Source: Citrus sinensis
Lineage: Eukaryota > Streptophyta > Magnoliopsida > Sapindales > Rutaceae
Length of the DNA stretch: 64,000 nt
Direction: 5' to 3'
NCBI RefSeq assembly: GCF_022201045.2
Contig: NC_068558.1
Span: forward strand, 3,873,501 to 3,937,500
Within the stretch, counting starts at the first letter, position 1. Each line of letters begins with the position of its first letter. Below are positions 10,291-23,800 of the stretch, one piece after another. The position numbers and the translations under genes were made by a program. The notes under the pieces were generated by a model. It ran no database searches, was not told where the DNA came from, and saw only the letters and a list, made by a program, of their open reading frames with translations.

Positions 10291-13200
10291 TTATGTTTGA
10301 TAAAATAATTTTTTTATTCTCTACACAAAAGACAACTAATCGTTAAGTCATTATTTGCTCTTGGATTTCGGCAACGAGAACTCTTTTCATAAGCCTCAAC
10401 CTTGTATATTTTTGAGAGAGAGAGAGAGAGAGCAGATGAGGGAGAAAATAATAAATAATAATTTAAAATAAATATTATATGAGTATTGACATGACCATAG
10501 AGCTTTTATTGGTCCAAACTTGGTTAACGAGTCTATTATTTAAGGCCCATTTGGTGCGGAAATGTCAAAGGGATATTGTGATTTGTAGCCTTGCACCAAT
10601 GGGCAAGTTTGTTGTCATAAACATTTCAAAAAAAAAAAAAAACAAACAAACAAATTATGTTAATGTAATCAATAATGATAAGAATGCAAGGCAGTCTTTC
10701 AATGTTTTGATAGGATCAAAGTCAATTGCTGCAGATGTCTAATGTCCATTGTCTACCAAACTTTTGTCTTATACGATAATAATAAGATAAACAAAAACTA
10801 GGTGAGAAATGATTGAGAAGATCTCTCTATTTTTCTTCAATATCTATTTCTTTTAAGTTTTTTTAGCAGGTAAATGTTGTTTATTCTCGGTATTTTTAAT
10901 TAGAAGTTTGTTACAGTTAAATATGTTATATTTTATTATTATTATTTTTTCTTTTATTTTACAGTAATATTCTTTCAACAATATTATTGATATTAATTAA
11001 TCTATTTATAAAAACTAATTAACAAATTAATTGAGAATTATTTTTTAACAAATTAACCAATAAATATCTGTGTGAAAGAAATAATATTTTTTTGTACATG
11101 TACAATAATCTTACTAATAATTGTTTATAAATAAAATAATATCAGCCAAATTAAACACAATGTCTAATATCCTTACAACGATCTTACTAATGATTGTTTT
11201 ATAAAAAAAATTAATTTACCAAATTAATCTTACAAGTGAAATAATAATATAAAAGTTTAAGTAAATTTTTATGTTACTTTTGAGGTTAATTTGATTTTTT
11301 TATTAATATCCCCAAGAATATTGTTGTAAGGGTATTATTGTAAAATAAAATAAAAAAGAAAGGTAGAAGTACCTACTTTTCTCTTTTCTTCAAATATAAA
11401 GACTAAACGAACGTTTAACCTAAAATATATAGACAAAACGAGCATTTACATTTTGTTTGGCTTCTAACAAGTTGTAATTCAATGATGTTGTTATTGCGTG
11501 CTTCACTGAACATTATATTTTCCCATGGTATTTCTCTATGATATTGTTAAAAGAATTACTGTATTAATAATGAGACTATTATGAACCATGTGATTTTAAA
11601 TGAAATATCTCCACCCTTGGTTTATCTTTAATGAATCGTTATCAATTACCTAAGTAACAAGTAATACCTTAATTTAACAGAGGTTTAGCTTATATCGACT
11701 ATTACAAATAATTTTTTTAAAAGAATTCATTTTTTGAAGAAATTGAGCATTTATGCTTATTAAAATGAATCTCATGAGTTTAATTTTTTTCATCATTAAT
11801 TTGTTTAACTTTTCACTATACATATTAATTATCAAAATCAACAGTGATGTGTTACGAAATTTATATCAATTATAATTTAGTAATAAAGGATAAAAATATA
11901 ATTTGTTTGCGAGTAATGAAATTTATTTATTAATTGATTTATAAGAAAGAATTTGTATAATATAATTTTTTTATACAATTTATAAATAAATAGTATAATT
12001 AATTATATTTTGTATGTATTAAGCATTAAATAATCAAAGATTTTGTCACTCTTTAGTTGCTGAGTTCGAATTAATTTTTTATTTTTTTCAAGTTATAAAT
12101 CTATCTCTATCTTATTTAACTGCAATGGTTTCTTATCTTTTATTGAATTTAAGTTATTAAATCGATAAAGAGTTACCTGCACAATAAAGGGTTTATTTTA
12201 TTTTATCTTATTTAATTACTATATAACATTGATTTCATCCGATAATACATATTTTCCACATTACAAAAGGGTTTCAGGCTCTATGTGATCAAAACATTGA
12301 CTTAGAGCTCACCAAGCGATATGGATCTCTTTGAAATTTATTTATTATGCACAAGAGTGGCAACTCGCAAGCAACACAGGTGAGGACATTGTTTGCACGT
12401 TAATTAAGAACAAATAAATCTCCATAAAATAATTTTTTTTAAAAAAAATTAAGCATAAGCAATTAAAAGTTAAATATGGTATCGCAAAGTTGTGACATGA
12501 GAACTTTCAGCGGGCCTGAAGAACTTAATACTTTCTGAGGAAAGGGAAAAAGCTTGAGAAGCATGATGCAATAGCCATTCAGTAGGACAAACATGTTTGA
12601 AATTTCTGAATGCCCAGCCCTTATGAGAATTGCAAGCTGAAAAAGCAAATTTTCATCGAAACAATGATGATGCAGGTGTGGCCTATTGGGTGATTCCTCG
12701 TGTTCATATTCGTGCATTTCTTTTAACGCATGGACCATCATATCTCCACTTTAGTATCATAAAACCCAGCTTTAGAAGACCAATTTTCAGGTTCTTTTTC
12801 CCAGTCTTAAAGTGGAGAAATTTACCATATGGAAACACAAGTATTGTTTTTACACACACATGCTTGGCCGATAATAATTGGGAATCATTGGATTGAATTA
12901 AATGCAATACGCGTCAACCAAGCAAAGACGACTACATATGCATGATCAAACAAAGCTCTTACTGCAGTTAAATAATGGCACATTCCTTAGGCAGTTGGTA
13001 TAACTACTACTCAAATATATATGCTTGCTTTGTTCAAATGTGTCTTCCTCGTCCACCAACATTTGATGGCCAACGTTGGACTTGGACCTTTCTTTTTGAT
13101 CCAATAACATATTTTTAATTTGTAGCATGTTTTAAAAGAAGGGAAAGCATCTCTCCGCCACCTTTCTTTTCAAATATCAAACCCTACCACAAAGAGTTTA

Positions 13201-14155
13201 AAAAATAAAAAAATAAAAGACTCAAATTATAGAGGCCTTTACATTATTTTGAATTAATTTGAGAACCCACATGTTGCAATTTTCCTTTCATCCTTCACCA
13301 TCAGTAGCTATCGAGCCCGGTTGCCCTGCCAACCAATGCCAAAAGTCCTTGAGAATTATCTGATGAGATTCCTGTAGTTTATTTATAAAGATGTACAAAA
13401 CTCAATCCATCTCATTGATTGCGATTAAAAAAGATAATTGAAGAGGTTTTCTTCTCTTAATTAATAAAAATAAGACTAATATAAATTAATAAACGCTGCT
13501 TTTATGTTTGTATTAGGACTTTGGACCTCTCTTTTTTTTTTCTTAGTATTAATTAATTATTCATGAACTCTTCTTATTAATGATAACAAGTGCTTGTTCT
13601 TTCATGATTAGCTGGCTGACCTTAAAAAACAATATCAAACGAAAATGACAAAAAGCACACAGTCTTAGATAAAAATTTTAATAATTGTGCTAGGTTCGCT
13701 TTCCTTTGGACCGTGTGGGCTGCGGTGGTTTTTGTTTTTCCAATCTCTTTCTCCGCGGGGCCTCCATTAGCCGCACCAAAAAGAAGGATTTTGGTGCAAA
13801 CACAAGGTTGGGAGATAATTGAAGTGTAAGCATTATAAATGAATGAATAAATAAATAATGAGTAGCAACTTGAATATAAGTGGAGGATATGAAAACCTAC
13901 AAGCAACCACTCCATTTATTACATCTTTTTCGTTGGCATACAAACTTATCCACTCTAGTCTGTACCCCCATTTTTTCTGCTACTCCAAAGGGTACAGGGT
14001 ACATCATCAAACTTATCCAAAGAAAAGGGCAAACTGAAGGGGGTTAAAAAAAAAAAACCACTCTCATTTACAACGAAGTCGACCCTAATTTCTTATGATC
14101 AATAAAAGAATATGTAGAAACATTTGCAGCGACTCTTTTCACTTTGGATATTCAT
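10291..14155. other. Intergenic, AT-rich; no gene supported
   Basis: The stretch contains a GA microsatellite (10414-10432), several A or T runs and short ORFs under 100 codons on both strands (for example 12463-12741 minus and 13622-13915 minus). None has a recognisable domain, a plausible promoter or flanking exons. Its right end is the 3' flank of the minus-strand BTB-TAZ gene. Confidence 0.6.
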
Positions 14156-16407
14156 TCATAGTTTAAAGCTTCTGATGCTGTAATCGCCCATGGTGCCCCT
14201 GGATTCTTCCATTCTCTTCCTCTTTTGCTGAGACAATGAAGATATGGTTTTGGCGGATACCACTTTCTTCACTAGAAGCCTCCACCGGCCATCGTCGCCT
14301 TTTTTCTCTAGTTGTGCTTTCAATTTGAATTGCCTGTCACATTCCAAGACCGAGATTTTTTTAATTTAATGATCGATTTTGATCCCTAGATGCGATAGAT
14401 AAGGACGTGTGAATAAAATGGCACCACTTAGCTTCATCAATTCCCAAAATATCATTAGTCTTAAACCTGGGCCTGTACAAGATACATGCCCTATCAGCCT
14501 AGCTTAATTTAAAGTATCTAGTTGCGTGGGGACCGCATTGATTGGATTTTTTACGGCTAAGTCCATTCTTTCTAGTGAAAATCTGAATCCACAGAGATAT
14601 TGGTGATTCTTGTTCAATCTACTAAGATGAGGTGTTTGTGACATGCCAACTGCCATGTTTTTTGGACACAAGGAATGAGCAGACTAATGACAATCATTCA
14701 AGTTCAAGACGGACTCAAAAACACAAGTGTGATACGTCTCCAGGAAATAGTAAAAAGGACAGAGCAGGCCGGTGTGAGCTGGCAGTGGCATCCATGCCCA
14801 CACAAAGACACGCGTACGGCTGATTGAATTATATTTTCACAAGTCCCCAAATGCAAATCAAAGAACAATTCATGAATCGTTTAAAGAACACGTGCTTATT
14901 GCCATCTTATCCCATGTTCTTAAAATGTAACCCAATCGGCAATAACACAAGAGAAACGAAAGAAGGGATTGGTTACCTGCAAAGCGGCACCCTACAAGAA
15001 TCAGATTGTTCACACATTGATGAGTGGAGTCTAAGAAGCTGCCACATCCGCTTGCAGCGCAGGCACCCTCCATTGACCCTCTTCTTACAGGTTGCAAAAT
15101 GCCTTATCAAGAGCTGCAGGCCCTGACACGTGGCGAATTTACTACAGGGACCCCTGTTCTTTGTGGGCCCCACTTCATACGGCCCCACGCTGGTGCACCC
15201 TTCGGTGCATATGTGCTCCAGGCATTCCATCGCTTCGCTCAGCTGCAAATACAAGCCCTGTTCTTGTCTACGCCTCCTTGTCCTCTTTATTCTCTGAAAT
15301 TTCATTTTTGCCATCAGTATGGAATGGAATTTTCAAATTTTTCGTACAGAATTATTAATTGTTAATTTTTCTCAAAATTAAGCTGTGCTGATTGATTAAT
15401 TAATTAATTAATTAATTAATTACCGATTCTGCTTCGTCCATGAATTGTAGAATCTGGAGCTCGAGCCAGGGATCATGATCCTGCAAGAACTTCCATCCTT
15501 CAGTTTTCTCAACGGCCTTGAAACGGCTGGCAGCCAGTTTCATGCACCTGAGGTAAAGGTCCGGAGCATCGCACAGCCTGGCCAGTTGAAGCACGTCCAC
15601 CACATTGTCAATCGTCAGCCGTTCACCCAAGCCTTTGGTACATCTCTGCTTCAGCTGTGGCACTGAATACACGTGTGACAGCGCCAGTAGGTGGATCCCG
15701 TATTTCTCCATTTCCTCCTCCGTGCACCTGAACCAGGGGATACCTCAGTCACTTGATATAAACTTAAAATATCTAAACCAATCACACTGGTCCTGCGAAT
15801 TCGGAGAAACCAGTTCTAGGTTACTTTTAACTAATTCTATTTTTCTTCATGACACGTGCAAAAGGTTGGTTCAAACAAATTCTATAAGTTCGAGGAAGGA
15901 TATCCAGAGCCGTCTTTGTAGACCGAAGAGCTGAGAGCCGTCAGATCAAACTACGTGGAAGTTAAAGAATGAAATGGGCGGCAGACAAATAATTAACAAA
16001 AAAAAAAAAATTACCTGGACGTGTAGAGGAATCCAACGAACGATGACACGGCGCCGCATGGAACGCCGAGAATCGGAATCACTTTCTCCGAGCTCCGGTG
16101 CTTACGCGGCCGGTCTATGATATTTTCCAGCACCGGCGACGCAGAAACCTAAATTTTCACAATTTAAGAAACAGGAAAAAAAAATTAGATCTTCAGAAAC
16201 GGAGATAGGCGATTCAAAATTACAAACTATAAGAAGAATATGAAGTACCAGAATGCTGGCGTGGACGGGGATGCGAAGGCCGCCGGACGTGAGGATTTGA
16301 ACGTCAGGTTCGTAAAAGGCGGGAGCATTTTCTTTAGTCAATGTAGTGACCGGAGAATGAACGTCGGGATGGCCGGCGATTGTGTTAGCGTTATAACACA
16401 CTTCCAT
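14156..16407 (-). CDS. BT1: BTB/POZ and TAZ domain-containing protein, BT1/BT2-like, 5 exons, 363 aa
   Basis: Exons, in transcript order: 16249-16407, 16015-16148, 15424-15727, 14977-15293 and 14156-14333. All junctions are GT-AG and the frame is continuous (1092 nt including stop). An N-terminal BTB/POZ domain (about residues 35-140) is followed by a BACK-like region containing EKYGIHLLALSHVYSV and VVDVLQLARLCDAPDLYLRC. A basic RRRR stretch (205-208) precedes a Cys/His-rich TAZ zinc finger (about 212-300, with CLEHICTEGC and CKKRVNGGCLRCKRM) and a basic C-terminal tail. The length matches Arabidopsis BT1/BT2 (about 365 aa). Family members are nuclear/cytosolic, calmodulin-binding, act with CUL3 and regulate gametophyte development, nitrate use and hormone or light responses. 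A TATA box lies about 100 bp upstream. The choice of BT1 over BT2 rests on similarity and remembered synteny. Confidence 0.93.
15395..15422. repeat. (TTAA)n microsatellite abutting a BT1 splice donor
   Basis: About seven ATTA/TTAA units occupy the first 28 intron bases after BT1 exon 3 (exon end 15424). On the minus strand the donor reads GTAATTAATT, so the microsatellite begins inside the 5' splice site. Slippage here could change donor strength. Confidence 0.85.
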
Positions 16408-16508
16408 TGAACAGAATTAAAGAAAGCAAATGAGTGATCTGTTTTGTTTTGGGCGTAATGTGAGCGAAGCCTATGGGATATTGTGATTGCGCGTTTGGTT
16501 GTCGCGAA

Positions 16509-16516
16509 CTTTATAG
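16509..16516 (-). promoter_or_regulatory. Putative TATA box of the BT1-like gene
   Basis: The minus strand reads CTATAAAG about 100 bp upstream of the start codon at 16407. This spacing is the same as for the TATA boxes proposed for the pectate lyase gene and the small ORF in this window. Confidence 0.5.
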
Positions 16517-17306
16517 ACAGCTCGGTTGAGAAAAAGGCCAATTCTATCAGACTGTATAACGACAAGCATCAACAGTTCGATTTTTTTTTTCCCCCTCCTC
16601 TTCTAATATTCAGCTCACGCACGCTCTTACGTCGGTTCGTAGACTGTACCTTCATAATTATTTCCGTGAATTACATATTAATTAAAAAATAAAATCGCGC
16701 TTCACGCGACTTTAAAAAAAACATTTAGTATTATTATTTTTTTTACTTTATACTTAATGAAAATGATAAAAAATATGAATTAATTTTTTTTTAAGATGAG
16801 GCAGCTTTATAAAAAAAATTATTAACCATCAATACAAATAAAGAAGCAACGCAAGATAAAAAAATAAAATGAAAAAATATATTATATAGTGATTTTATTC
16901 ATTTTAATTGTGTGTGTACAAAATAAAAAGATAAGCTCTCCTTTTATAGGTACATAATTACTCCATGAAATTAATGAAAAATTATGGATCATAATTTCTT
17001 GTGAGATAGTGGGAGTTAGAGGGAAGCTAAAGATTGCTAATGAGAGATAGTGGGGAGATTAAGAGATATATGTTATGAACATCTATATTTATTTTAATAA
17101 ATTCACAGCACTCCCCCTTGGATGTTCATTACAAAGAATATAGCTCATTAAAATCTTTACATAATTATTATTGTATAATAATAATCAAATTAATTATGAG
17201 AAGATGAAAAGCCAAATTTAAAAGAAAATTTCTCTATTTATTAGATAATAGAGAATATACAAAGATGAAAAATAATAATGCCACATTATCTCCTCAAGCC
17301 CTAACT

Positions 17307-17358
17307 TTATATATATATATATATATATATAGATAGATAGATATATATATATAGATAT
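17307..17358. repeat. TA microsatellite with TAGA interruptions
   Basis: About 12 TA dinucleotides are followed by three GATA units and more TA pairs. It is likely to be polymorphic in length. Confidence 0.9.
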
Positions 17359-17985
17359 TTACTCGTGTGAAAATGGATTTCATTCCCGAAATTGATGCAT
17401 GAAAATATTGGGTGTGTGTTCGTTAGTCAAGAACGACGACTTTATAATTGATAACTTCGTCAAGGCTGCGGCATTGAACAGGTGTATACAATTTTATAAT
17501 CGTCATTAAAAGTTTGGATTAAAAAAATAGTGGTTCTATTCACGCGAATTTGTTTTATTTCTAATTTTATAATAATTTTGCTATAACGTGTTTCAGATCC
17601 TTGAGAGTCAATTCTTGTAAACTCTGTGTTTATTAATTATTTTGAAGTCCTAATCACGCATAAAATTTGAGAGTCAATTCTTGTAAATAGATTAAATTTT
17701 GGGATTCAAATCTTCTTAAAATCCGAGTTAAATTTGTACTTGTTTAGATCATTCGACATATGACAATTATTAAAATAGGTGACCAAGCTTTATTTTCTTT
17801 GTTAATTATTTTACCTACCTCTTCAACAGTGTGCTTTACCATTTACTTTCACTTTCAACCTTTGAAAAAAAATAAAATAAAATAACTACTAAACTTTATC
17901 AAAATATCCCTTCATCCTATAAGACGACGACTACATATTTTTCTCTTGAACTTTCTATTAAAGATGAAGAAGAAAAAGATACAAT

Positions 17986-18024
17986 AATCTTTGCTGGACA
18001 ACAATAGTCTGGTAGAAAGACGGA
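17986..18024 (+). repeat. 39-bp dispersed motif, copy 1
   Basis: It starts AATCTTTGCTGGACAACA and ends AAGACGGA. It matches 18766-18804 at 36 of 39 positions, in the same orientation, exactly 780 bp apart. The sequence on either side does not match, so this is a short conserved word rather than a simple tandem duplication. Confidence 0.8.
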
Positions 18025-18765
18025 AAATCTTGGTAAATTCTTTTATAGGGGTAGTGAATAGTAAATCACAATTGATAATGGTGAAAGTGCAACGAAGCTT
18101 GGTTGGGAACTTGGGCATATGATGGTCTAATGCGAGCTTGTCTAGGTTGCGGTGAGCGACACTTGTTGGTGTTAATAGTGGTCACGATTGATGAAAAGAC
18201 CAGTAGCAGCAGCAACAATTATGGGTGATTCTTGAAGCGACGGCTAGGGTTATAGCTCAATTTATTAAAAGATTTGGATCTTTGATGAGAGAAATTTTAA
18301 TCTTCTAAAAATTTGATCACAATAATGCAATATTTCTCCTAATAAATTGAACAAAAAAATTATTTAAGAGTTTGGTAAAATAATTAATAAAAATAAATCT
18401 TATCCACACATTTTAATAAGTTTTTCATGCGTCAAAAAGATCATATTTAGCTCAAAAGCATTTCATTCCTAAATTTTGATTTGGTGAATCCAAAGTCTGA
18501 ATTACTTTTTTTTTTTTTTTAATTTTTTGACATTGAACCGAAAACAAAAAGTGAACTTTTACTGTTTCAAATAAATGGTTTGATGCATCATATGACATAA
18601 TATAACATTTTTATCTACAGACAGCCAAATTAGATCCGTTGATAATATCATCTGTGGGTCTTTATCTGTTGAATTTAATTGCGCAATTGAATTCAACTCG
18701 TTTATGTGCGCGTGGTGGAAACATTCATCGTTTATATTAAACTTCCATATTTAACTTGTGCGTTG

Positions 18766-18804
18766 AATCTTTGCTGGACAACAGTCGTCTGGTAGTAAGA
18801 CGGA
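18766..18804 (+). repeat. 39-bp dispersed motif, copy 2
   Basis: Second copy of the motif at 17986-18024, with three substitutions. It precedes a more GC-rich stretch (about 18800-19100) that shows no gene structure I recognise. Confidence 0.8.
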
Positions 18805-20349
18805 TGATGTTTTGAGTCCGACGTGGGAAGGATAGAGCACCTTGTGATCGAGGGTTAAGGCCGAGTAAACAACAGCGGCTTTTGATGATCCGAAGAGCCC
18901 TGCCTCAGTCCGACGTGTACCTCGTTCTCATCCGTCCAGCTAGATAATCCCCTCCCACTTGGAAGCTATAAGCTCTCAAAATCACACGTATGCTCTCCTC
19001 GCCACTTGGCAGAAACCCAGTCGACAAGTGCCTCAGCATAATATTTTATCAGACAGTTGCCCCCTGTCCATTTATTTTCCAACACGCGTACGCTCATTTG
19101 ACCTTCACAGCATAACCAGATGATTTCATTGGTGGATGTTATAAGTGGGCCCATGTTTAAAAAAAAAAAAATCTAATGGCCTGTATTGAAAGGAGATTTG
19201 TGTGGGAAGGAACCGACTCTGCTTCGAACGTAATCATCAGCGACGGTGGTGCGCCGCGCTGCCGGACAAATCCTTAAACGGGTTATGTATTATTCTTTAA
19301 TTTAGTTTAATAATCATGTTTTAATCAAGTTGTAGGCTTTTCCTTTCTTTAAATTAATGAACAGTTGTTTCGTGGGGCGTTTCTAAAAAACAATTAAAAA
19401 ATTAATAGCAGCTTGCACATCACAACGAGCAATGGATGACTTGACTTAATCCCAAATAGAACTTTTTGAATATTCATTTCCTCTACGAAAATTGGCCCTA
19501 AAGCTTGGAACCTTCTTCTTCCTAATCACAGACGTGCTGCGCACGTGATTAATTTTCCCCTCTTGTTTATGTAGGTATAGTTAGGTTCGGAGGCGGTCAA
19601 ACGTCGAGTCAAATACGTGAGAAACGATCATTCGAGATACGTATTGATGCTGGCCAATGCTTTTAGCGTCGTTTGGACATCAATATTTGCTCTTTTAGGG
19701 CGTTCATGAGACCCCCCTTCTTTTTCTTTGGCCCCTCTTCCCGTCCAAAAGTTATAGAAATGTTATAATTTTGTCTGAGTTGTGACTGATTCCAGCCGAA
19801 ACCTAAATATTGATAACATACAGGCATTCTTCCTAAATTTTTTATGTTGGGTGGCACGAGATGGCAAGTCTGCCTTACATCGACAGCCAATTTTGAATAA
19901 CATTGAGAAGCACGATTAGTATTTGGCCATCCTTTTTCGGATAATGAAATATTATCTGGTTGATATTTGGTTTGTCAAAGTGAAAAGAAGTTAGAAATAA
20001 ATAATATTCTCAGGCATTTGATCTAGTGGTCATAAAAATTATAAATATTGTTCGTTATTGCAGTTAATGTACAATGAACTTCTTCTTTTCTCTCTCTCTT
20101 TTTTTTCAAATACTTTTCATATCGAGTAATAATAAATTTTTTCAATGATGTTCTAATATTTTCATTCTAGACATCGCATGACATCCTATTTTCGGAATAA
20201 TCAATTTTATAACCATCTAATCTTATAAATGTTATTAAAATTTGGATTACAAAAGTTAAAATGCAACTTTAAGAGTATATTACTATTGTTTAAATACAAA
20301 ACAACTAGTATTTAAGTTACTTTTTAATGTATATGAGTAAGAGTGACTT

Positions 20350-20892
20350 TAAATATAGGCGAACTAGACGGTCGCTTAGAGCTCCATATGTTATAAAAGC
20401 CCCAATGTGATTGTCTAGACCCCACATGTTACAAAGATCCATTTTTTAAGTTGCTTATAATAAGAAAGCTTATTTTTTAGAAATTTCTTTAATTAATAAT
20501 CATTATATGATTAAGAATTTTTATACAAATTTTATATTTGATGCCTTAATGTAAAAGAGTTATAAATGATAGTATTATCTAACCATTAACTCATTATTAG
20601 TTTTTCAAAGAAAAAGATTAAATTCTTTATTTGTTTAAAAAAAATCCTTAATTATTTAACATCATAAAATTTGGTGCACTCTTTTCTATAAACAAAATTA
20701 TTACATTTATTAGTTCATTTTTGAAGTGAAAAAAATAACATTGTAGAATAATAGTCCTAAAAAAAAGTAAAAAGATATGGTATTGACTATTTTTCTTTGT
20801 GTTTCTTTGAATATTAAAACAACTGAATGTAAGGAAACCGTATAAAAAAAAATTTACGCTAAAGCCCCCAATACCCTAAAGCCGACGCTGCA
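20350..20892. mobile_element. Degenerate hAT-like non-autonomous relic
   Basis: The left part reads 'GGCGAACTAGACGGTCGCTT' followed by 'AGAGCTCCATATG'. The right part reads 'AAAGCCCCCAATACCCTAAA' followed by 'GCCGACGCTG'. These resemble, in decayed form, the GGCGGTCGCCTAGGGCCCC-like and GGGCCGGCCCTG-like ends of a common plant hAT group. The interior is AT-rich without a transposase frame. Flanks give only a poor 8-bp match. Assignment is by memory of end motifs and is tentative. Confidence 0.42.
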
Positions 20893-23800
20893 TACGAGTA
20901 TGATGGAACTCTTTGGAGCTATTGTTTCAACACAAAATGGTTGTATCAAGTTAACTAACAGGCACCAAGAAATGTAGCATTACGCTTTAATATACAGAGC
21001 TTCTCCTACGAAAATCAATGTCCTCTTTTGACATAAAAGAGCCTCAACAACGATAATCTCAAGTCTCAATAGTCTGTGTATTACAGCCCAAAAAAAGTGA
21101 AGCCCAAAAATGTAAATGAGCCCAGAAATCAAATCTCAACAGCTTGTGTACGAAAAAACACAGATGTGCTAGCTAAACAATGAATTTGCATTGTATCAAA
21201 ATGTGTTCGTGTAAAAAAGAAATTAATGTTGTGTTTACTTACGGATTAGGGAATCAGAATTGTCCAGTTTTTGGTACTTGCAGTAGAGAAACATTGTTAT
21301 CTCAAGTCGAACAATTAATTCTACGACAAGATTTGGATCCAAAGTGATGTGGCTGTTGATTTGTAATTGTTTGCCACAGCAACATGGGCCTAATCCTGTT
21401 ACAAGTAACTTAGGAACCAGCTACCAAGTACATTATGGAAGAGTTGTTATATTTTTGACCCCTCATTATATCTTATCAACCCTTACTAATCACTTTTTAC
21501 TAATACTTATTTTATCCTTATATGAAATGACTTAAAAGGATAAATAACTTTTAAGTATACCCATATGATAATTTCTATTAATACATAGTTTAGCTAATAT
21601 AATTTTTTAAACTCTAATTTCCTTTTTCTTTTTTGAAATATTTTTTATAAGTTTTTACGGTGGATGTTTGGAAAAAAGATACAAAATACAACAAGGGTAA
21701 ATTCTAGATTAAGTAGGGTATATTCTATACTGAAAGATAATAATTAGTTTAAAATTTTTAATGGGATTAACTAAAAAGTGAAGGCTAATGAGATATAACG
21801 AGAGATCAAATACCACCACACTCGTCGTGGAATTTAGTTTCTTCTACAAAGGCTGCTGGAACACACCAATAAAGATAATTTCCTCCGCATTTGGCTCATT
21901 GATCGCAACAGATTTGAACAAATTATTTTGGACAGACACGGGCCGCCCTTGCCCTTAGCGGCAGTCTCGCATAGAACATCTTGACCAGCCAGCCGAACGA
22001 TCTGAAAACTAGAGCTGACTTCATAATAATGGCCTGGGATTTTATGGTTGGTGCCATTCACATTGAAATTGATTCATATCTATGCTCATGTATTAACAAC
22101 AATTGCCAGTCAACAACGCTAACACAAACTGGATTTGATCCTCTTGCCTCTCCGCCGAGGCCAATAGCATTTTCTCCAAAATTAATCGACCATTAGAAGG
22201 TGCATTTGAAATATCTGATTCTACAATTAAAATTTAATTTTCAGAATCTCTTCTATCAAACTAATATCTAAGAGCAGAATGAATTCAATCTATTTTCAAA
22301 AAAAAGGAAAAAAAAAACAACAACAGCATGTGGAAAGGCAGTCGAACCCCTTTCAAGTCAATCAACATTTATTTATGTATTGCATTATGGTTTCAGTAGT
22401 CAGAAAGTAGGTCCTGCAGGTGCTGGGCACCGGCCTCTCTCGGATCAGTTGGGTCAATTCTCGCTGTCTGCCACTCAATTAATTTCGCTCAAAATGATCA
22501 GCTTACTATACGTATCGCCATATATGAGCTTCATTGCCCGTGATTGGTGGCCTTCCTTTTTTCGAGACGACAGCCTAGCTATCGCACACTTGTATCATCC
22601 AATCGCGGCATTTGAATTACTATGACCCATTATATATTTTCATTTTCCATCCTCAACAATTCTTTGATCGTTACTATGACCCATTACATATTTATGTATT
22701 TCATTTTTTTTTTCTTTTTAACTTTTAGAGATTGATGCAATAACTCATTTTATCATTGTTTTCTTTTTTTTATATATAAAAAGATAGTGCGTTTTATCCA
22801 TACTTTCTAAACAAAAACTTAAAATACTCTTTCATAAATTTACAGTTAGTTTAATGTATAATTTATTGTTGGTAAAATAGGATTTTCAATAGATGCAAAC
22901 CATTTTAAAATAAAATTTTCAAAATACTATATGTTATTTAATTGTATTTAAGAGTTTTATTTTAAAATCTCCTAAATTGAAAATCTTATTTTAATCTCAA
23001 TGAATTAATGGTAAATTAATTAATGAAAAAGTGTTTTAAACTATTATTTAAATATATAGCATAGATGAAATAAATTATTAGAACAAATCTTAAGAATAAA
23101 AAGTACTTTTTCCCACTTTTGTTGTGTCATTTAATAAATTTTTATCTTATCTCATGCAATTTAATGGCCTCATCTTCCACAAGTAAATTAAAATATCTTT
23201 TCTTCTATCGTACACTATTAATGATCTGTTTTTATAGCTTATGGCATGATTTTAAGATTTCGGTGTGCATTATTTGCAGCTGATGGCTAACATCATGTCA
23301 TATTTACACAAATTGCTCACATTGGCTATGTCAACATCCGGCCAGCCAACCAGATAGGGCTAACTTGAGGTTGAATCTCGAAGACTTGGACCAAATTAGT
23401 TAAACCAGCGGCAGCCGCGTGTACCAATCCTAATTTTAACTTGCATGTGCGACCTAACAATGTGGTCACTTAAATGCACAATAATAATTAGGTCATAATC
23501 ATCATTATTAAATAAAGAAAGTACACTGTTGAAAAATTATAAGAAACACAACACTTGTCAAATATTTAGTTGTAACCATCTTCAGTTTCGAGTCCTAGTC
23601 GACGGACACAAGTCTCTCGGCCGCTCGCGTCGAAAGCAGGAAAGCAGGACTTCCATGGCTTGCATGTGCTCCTTTTCTCCTTTTTTCTCTTCACACACAA
23701 TCTCATATCACATTATATTTATAATCTTCACTGGACCCCAGGGCCCAAGAGCCTAATCTAGCTAGCTAGTTGATTTTACTCTTTATTTTGTATTTTTTAA

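Noticed and set aside
12463-12741. 92-codon minus-strand ORF
   Set aside because: No recognisable domain, no matching exons or promoter, and an equally long overlapping plus-strand frame at 12630-12896.
13622-13915. 97-codon minus-strand ORF downstream of BT1
   Set aside because: Hydrophobic, compositionally non-coding sequence; lies in the 3' flank with no gene context.
14632-15365. Plus-strand ORFs opposite BT1 exons and intron 4
   Set aside because: They are shadows of the TAZ exon or lie in the intron; the minus-strand reading gives a complete domain with consistent splice sites.
17090-17160. 'CTCCCCCTTGGATGTTCATT' stretch as a retroelement remnant
   Set aside because: The word recalls sequence seen in some plant retroelement-derived repeats, but there is no terminal repeat, coding trace or boundary here to support an element.
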